A stretch of 8,060 nucleotides of DNA, from NCBI GenBank assembly GCA_947459055.1, contig CANHCG010000066.1, positions 1 to 8,060 on the forward strand, written 5' to 3'. The translations under genes and the position numbers were made by a program. Shown in pieces: positions 6,121 through 8,060 of this stretch. Position 1 is the stretch's first letter. Each line of letters begins with the position of its first letter. The DNA is from Cytophagaceae bacterium. GTDB taxonomy: Bacteria > Bacteroidota > Bacteroidia > Cytophagales > Spirosomataceae. The notes under the pieces are model-generated. The model had not been told where the DNA came from. It did no database searches and was given only the letters and a program-made list of their open reading frames with translations.

Positions 6121-7236
6121 ATGAAATACTTTTTCCTTCTCTTCTCTTTGATAGGTCTTCCGCTGGTAGCCCAAGAAAAAACGATGAGCTTCGAAGAATA
6201 TGATCCGATTTCGACCTTAGTGGCGCCCGAGCATATTTTAAAGCGCGCTAAATATCCATTCATCGATATCCACAATCACCAAGGAAGTATGCCGAGTCAG
6301 GATTTGGCCTATTTGGTCAAACAAATGGATAGCCTAAACATGCGCGTCATGGTGAATTTAAGTGGGAAAGGTTTTCAACGAAATGCGAGTCGGGAGGCAG
6401 GTACCGAATACCTCATTCAATCCGCACAGGCTGGAAAAGAAAAAACAAATAACCGGGTCGTAGCCTTTACAAATTTAAATTTCAATGATATCGATAACCC
6501 GAATTGGACCGCCGAAACCGTCAAAGCCCTCGAAAAAGAGGTGAAAGCTGGTGCCATGGGACTTAAAATTTATAAGGATTTAGGTCTGGAAATTAAAGAT
6601 TCCAAAGGTAATCGCTTGTCGACCAACGACCCACGGCTAGATCCCGTTTGGGAAAAATGTGGGGAATTAAATATCCCTGTGCTTATCCATACGGGCGAAC
6701 CGATTGCTTTTTTTGATACGCATGATAAATACAATGAGCGCTGGTTGGAACTAAAACAATTCCCGAGTCGGGCGCGTCCTTCCTCCAAATACCCTTCCTG
6801 GAAGGTTGTCATGGCGGAACAATTTGACATTATTAAAAAACATCCCAAAACGAAATTCATTAGCGCACATTTAGCCTGGCTCGGAAATAATTTAGGGGCA
6901 CTAGGGAAATTATTGGATACCTATCCAAATATGTATACGGAAATTGGGGCGGTGATTCATGAGTTGGGACGCCAACCAAAAGCCGCACGAAAATTCATGA
7001 TTCAATACCAAGATCGAGTACTTTTTGGAAAAGATATCTGGACCACCTCGGAGTATTATACCTATTTCAGATTATTAGAAACAGGCGATGAATACTTTCC
7101 CTATTATCGCAAGCGTCATGCTTTTTGGCGTATTTATGGCTTAGAATTACCTGATGAGGTATTGAAAAAAGTGTATTATAAAAATGCGCTGGGTATGTTA
7201 CCTAATATCGATAAATCCCAATTTCCAAGTAATTAA
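6121..7236 (+). CDS. Secreted metal-dependent amidohydrolase (amidohydrolase 2 / ACMSD-like family)
   Basis: This 371-residue protein has a signal peptide (MKYFFLLFSLIGLPLVA, cleaved near QEK), so it acts in the periplasm or outside. The remainder is a TIM-barrel amidohydrolase with its metal and catalytic residues in order: H51 and H53 in FIDIHNHQG, K149 in MGLKIYKD, H190 in IPVLIHTGEP, H250 in FISAHLAW and D305 in VLFGKD. The set appears complete, so an active enzyme is likely. Family members hydrolyse or decarboxylate small cyclic or carboxylate compounds, but the substrate cannot be read from sequence. It appears to be a single-gene unit, divergent from the TPR operon, and its TAA stop interlocks with the stop of the convergent gene. 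A signal peptide is less usual for ACMSD-type enzymes, which are mostly cytoplasmic. The family call is firm and the reaction unknown. Confidence 0.85.
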   Translation: MKYFFLLFSLIGLPLVAQEKTMSFEEYDPISTLVAPEHILKRAKYPFIDIHNHQGSMPSQDLAYLVKQMDSLNMRVMVNLSGKGFQRNASREAGTEYLIQSAQAGKEKTNNRVVAFTNLNFNDIDNPNWTAETVKALEKEVKAGAMGLKIYKDLGLEIKDSKGNRLSTNDPRLDPVWEKCGELNIPVLIHTGEPIAFFDTHDKYNERWLELKQFPSRARPSSKYPSWKVVMAEQFDIIKKHPKTKFISAHLAWLGNNLGALGKLLDTYPNMYTEIGAVIHELGRQPKAARKFMIQYQDRVLFGKDIWTTSEYYTYFRLLETGDEYFPYYRKRHAFWRIYGLELPDEVLKKVYYKNALGMLPNIDKSQFPSN

Positions 7237-8060
7237 AGCGCGCGAAGCGTTTCATTCAGTTGGCCTAACCAAATCGCCGCACCCCGTTGATTCCAATGGG
7301 AATCGGATGGAAAGAAATTTTCTTTGGCATTTTTTTGCAGGCGAAGGGTGGGGTCAATTAAAATCCCTTTCCAATTTGGATGCTTGGCTATGCGCGAAAT
7401 AATCTGATTTGTCGGTTTATTTTCCGTATTCAAAACCCCCACGGGATTGGGAATAATGCTAAATATAACCTGATCGAAACCCTTGGATTCAAAATAACGT
7501 TCCACCTCCGTTAGTTGTGCGACATAAGCACCCACTTCCTCGTCACTCGTAGGATAGAATGAACTACCCACTTTTTCGGGATCGACGGTTTGTGTTAAAT
7601 ACAATTGTTTCCAGTTTTTGGAAACGCGAACGTCGTTGTCTAAGCGTCCAAAAATATAAAAATTCAAGGCCGATTTTAATTCCTTAAACGGCGCCCAAAT
7701 GCCTAGATTAAAGAGTAGAAATTCTAAATTATTTTCAAGCGTTGGATGATAAAGCATCTGTTTAACGCTCTTATTGATTTGATTTAAAAACGCAAATCGA
7801 CTACTGGCCTGTACCGAAGATTTTGTAACAGATTGTGAATCGATTCGGTTGCGAATTTCCTGCACTTGCATGAGATTTCGGAAATTTCGTTCGACGCATT
7901 CGATCAGCAAAATATTTTTTTTGTCAGTCGCCAGTCGATACGGAACGGCCTTCGGAGTGGACCAGCGGACAAATTGGACTTCCCCGATTTTTTCAAAATA
8001 CCTCGTATCCATGCTAAAAAAGGAATACAAATAACTGTCTCCAATTATGTGCATTTTGTA
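7233..8060 (-). CDS. SGNH-type AlgX/AlgJ-like protein, putative polysaccharide O-acetyltransferase, 5'-partial
   Basis: Numbering from the ATG at 8052-8054, the protein has IIGDSYLYSFF with candidate nucleophile S7, IECVERNF at residues 51-58, and a C-terminal SDSHWNQRG with D251 and H253. This GDS...ERN...DxHWNxxG layout is that of the AlgX/AlgJ-like SGNH family, which transfers acetyl groups onto exported polysaccharides, usually with an AlgI-type MBOAT partner. Starting at 8054 would put the nucleophile only seven residues in, with no signal or anchor. The frame stays open to the edge (codons TAC AAA), so the real start is probably beyond the window and I give the edge as the limit. The partner gene, if any, would be outside. 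The middle part (residues about 60-170) is poorly recognisable. An esterase role is possible. Its stop shares TTAA with the amidohydrolase stop. Confidence 0.7.
   Translation of the reverse strand, partial: YKMHIIGDSYLYSFFSMDTRYFEKIGEVQFVRWSTPKAVPYRLATDKKNILLIECVERNFRNLMQVQEIRNRIDSQSVTKSSVQASSRFAFLNQINKSVKQMLYHPTLENNLEFLLFNLGIWAPFKELKSALNFYIFGRLDNDVRVSKNWKQLYLTQTVDPEKVGSSFYPTSDEEVGAYVAQLTEVERYFESKGFDQVIFSIIPNPVGVLNTENKPTNQIISRIAKHPNWKGILIDPTLRLQKNAKENFFPSDSHWNQRGAAIWLGQLNETLRAL

Noticed and set aside
6046..6174. N-terminal extension of the TPR gene to an ATG at 6174 (43 extra residues)
   Set aside because: It is charged, would place the signal peptide internally, and overlaps the first 54 bases of the divergent amidohydrolase. 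The ATG at 6045 begins a textbook signal peptide.
7230..7260. Possible terminator around GCGCGCGAAGCG after the amidohydrolase
   Set aside because: Only about three bases pair and there is no T tract. The bases are also coding for the convergent gene.
7184..7402. Plus-strand open frame bridging the amidohydrolase end and the SGNH gene
   Set aside because: It overlaps two recognisable genes in other frames and has no domain or signal of its own.

Overview
The window looks like chromosomal DNA from a Bacteroidota bacterium. The evidence is a TonB-dependent receptor with a Bacteroidota-style plug, a DUF4292 lipoprotein (a family I know only from this phylum), the TPR - DUF4292 - EnvC/M23 gene order that recurs there, and start sites without Shine-Dalgarno sequences. 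GC content appears moderate. A Cytophagales-like freshwater or environmental species would fit, but the genus cannot be read from this sequence.

Layout: (1) 1-2084, plus strand, is the plug and beta-barrel of a TonB-dependent outer-membrane receptor. It enters from beyond the left edge and is broken by one frameshift near 1116-1122. (2) 2081-6045, minus strand, is a compact three-gene operon: a secreted TPR-repeat protein, then a DUF4292 lipoprotein, then an EnvC-like degenerate LytM/M23 protein. The gap is 18 bp between the first two genes, and the last two overlap by ATGA. (3) 6046-6120 is a short divergent intergenic region. A perfect 13-bp inverted repeat with a 5-nt loop spans the TPR start codon and runs into this region. 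(4) 6121-7236, plus strand, is a secreted metal-dependent amidohydrolase. (5) 7233 to the right edge, minus strand, is an SGNH/AlgX-AlgJ-like protein whose N-terminus probably lies outside the window.

All products are predicted to be exported or to work at the envelope: outer-membrane uptake, peptidoglycan hydrolase activation, an envelope lipoprotein, a secreted hydrolase and possible polysaccharide O-acetylation. Only the TPR-DUF4292-EnvC set has strong linkage. The other genes are probably just neighbours. Both convergent gene pairs end in the same way, with the two stop codons interlocked in one palindromic TTAA.

I see no tRNA, rRNA, CRISPR array, insertion sequence, phage gene or defence system. 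No gap between genes exceeds about 75 bp. I do not see a clearly undescribed multi-gene system. The most unusual signals are the start-codon hairpin and the single-lesion receptor gene.
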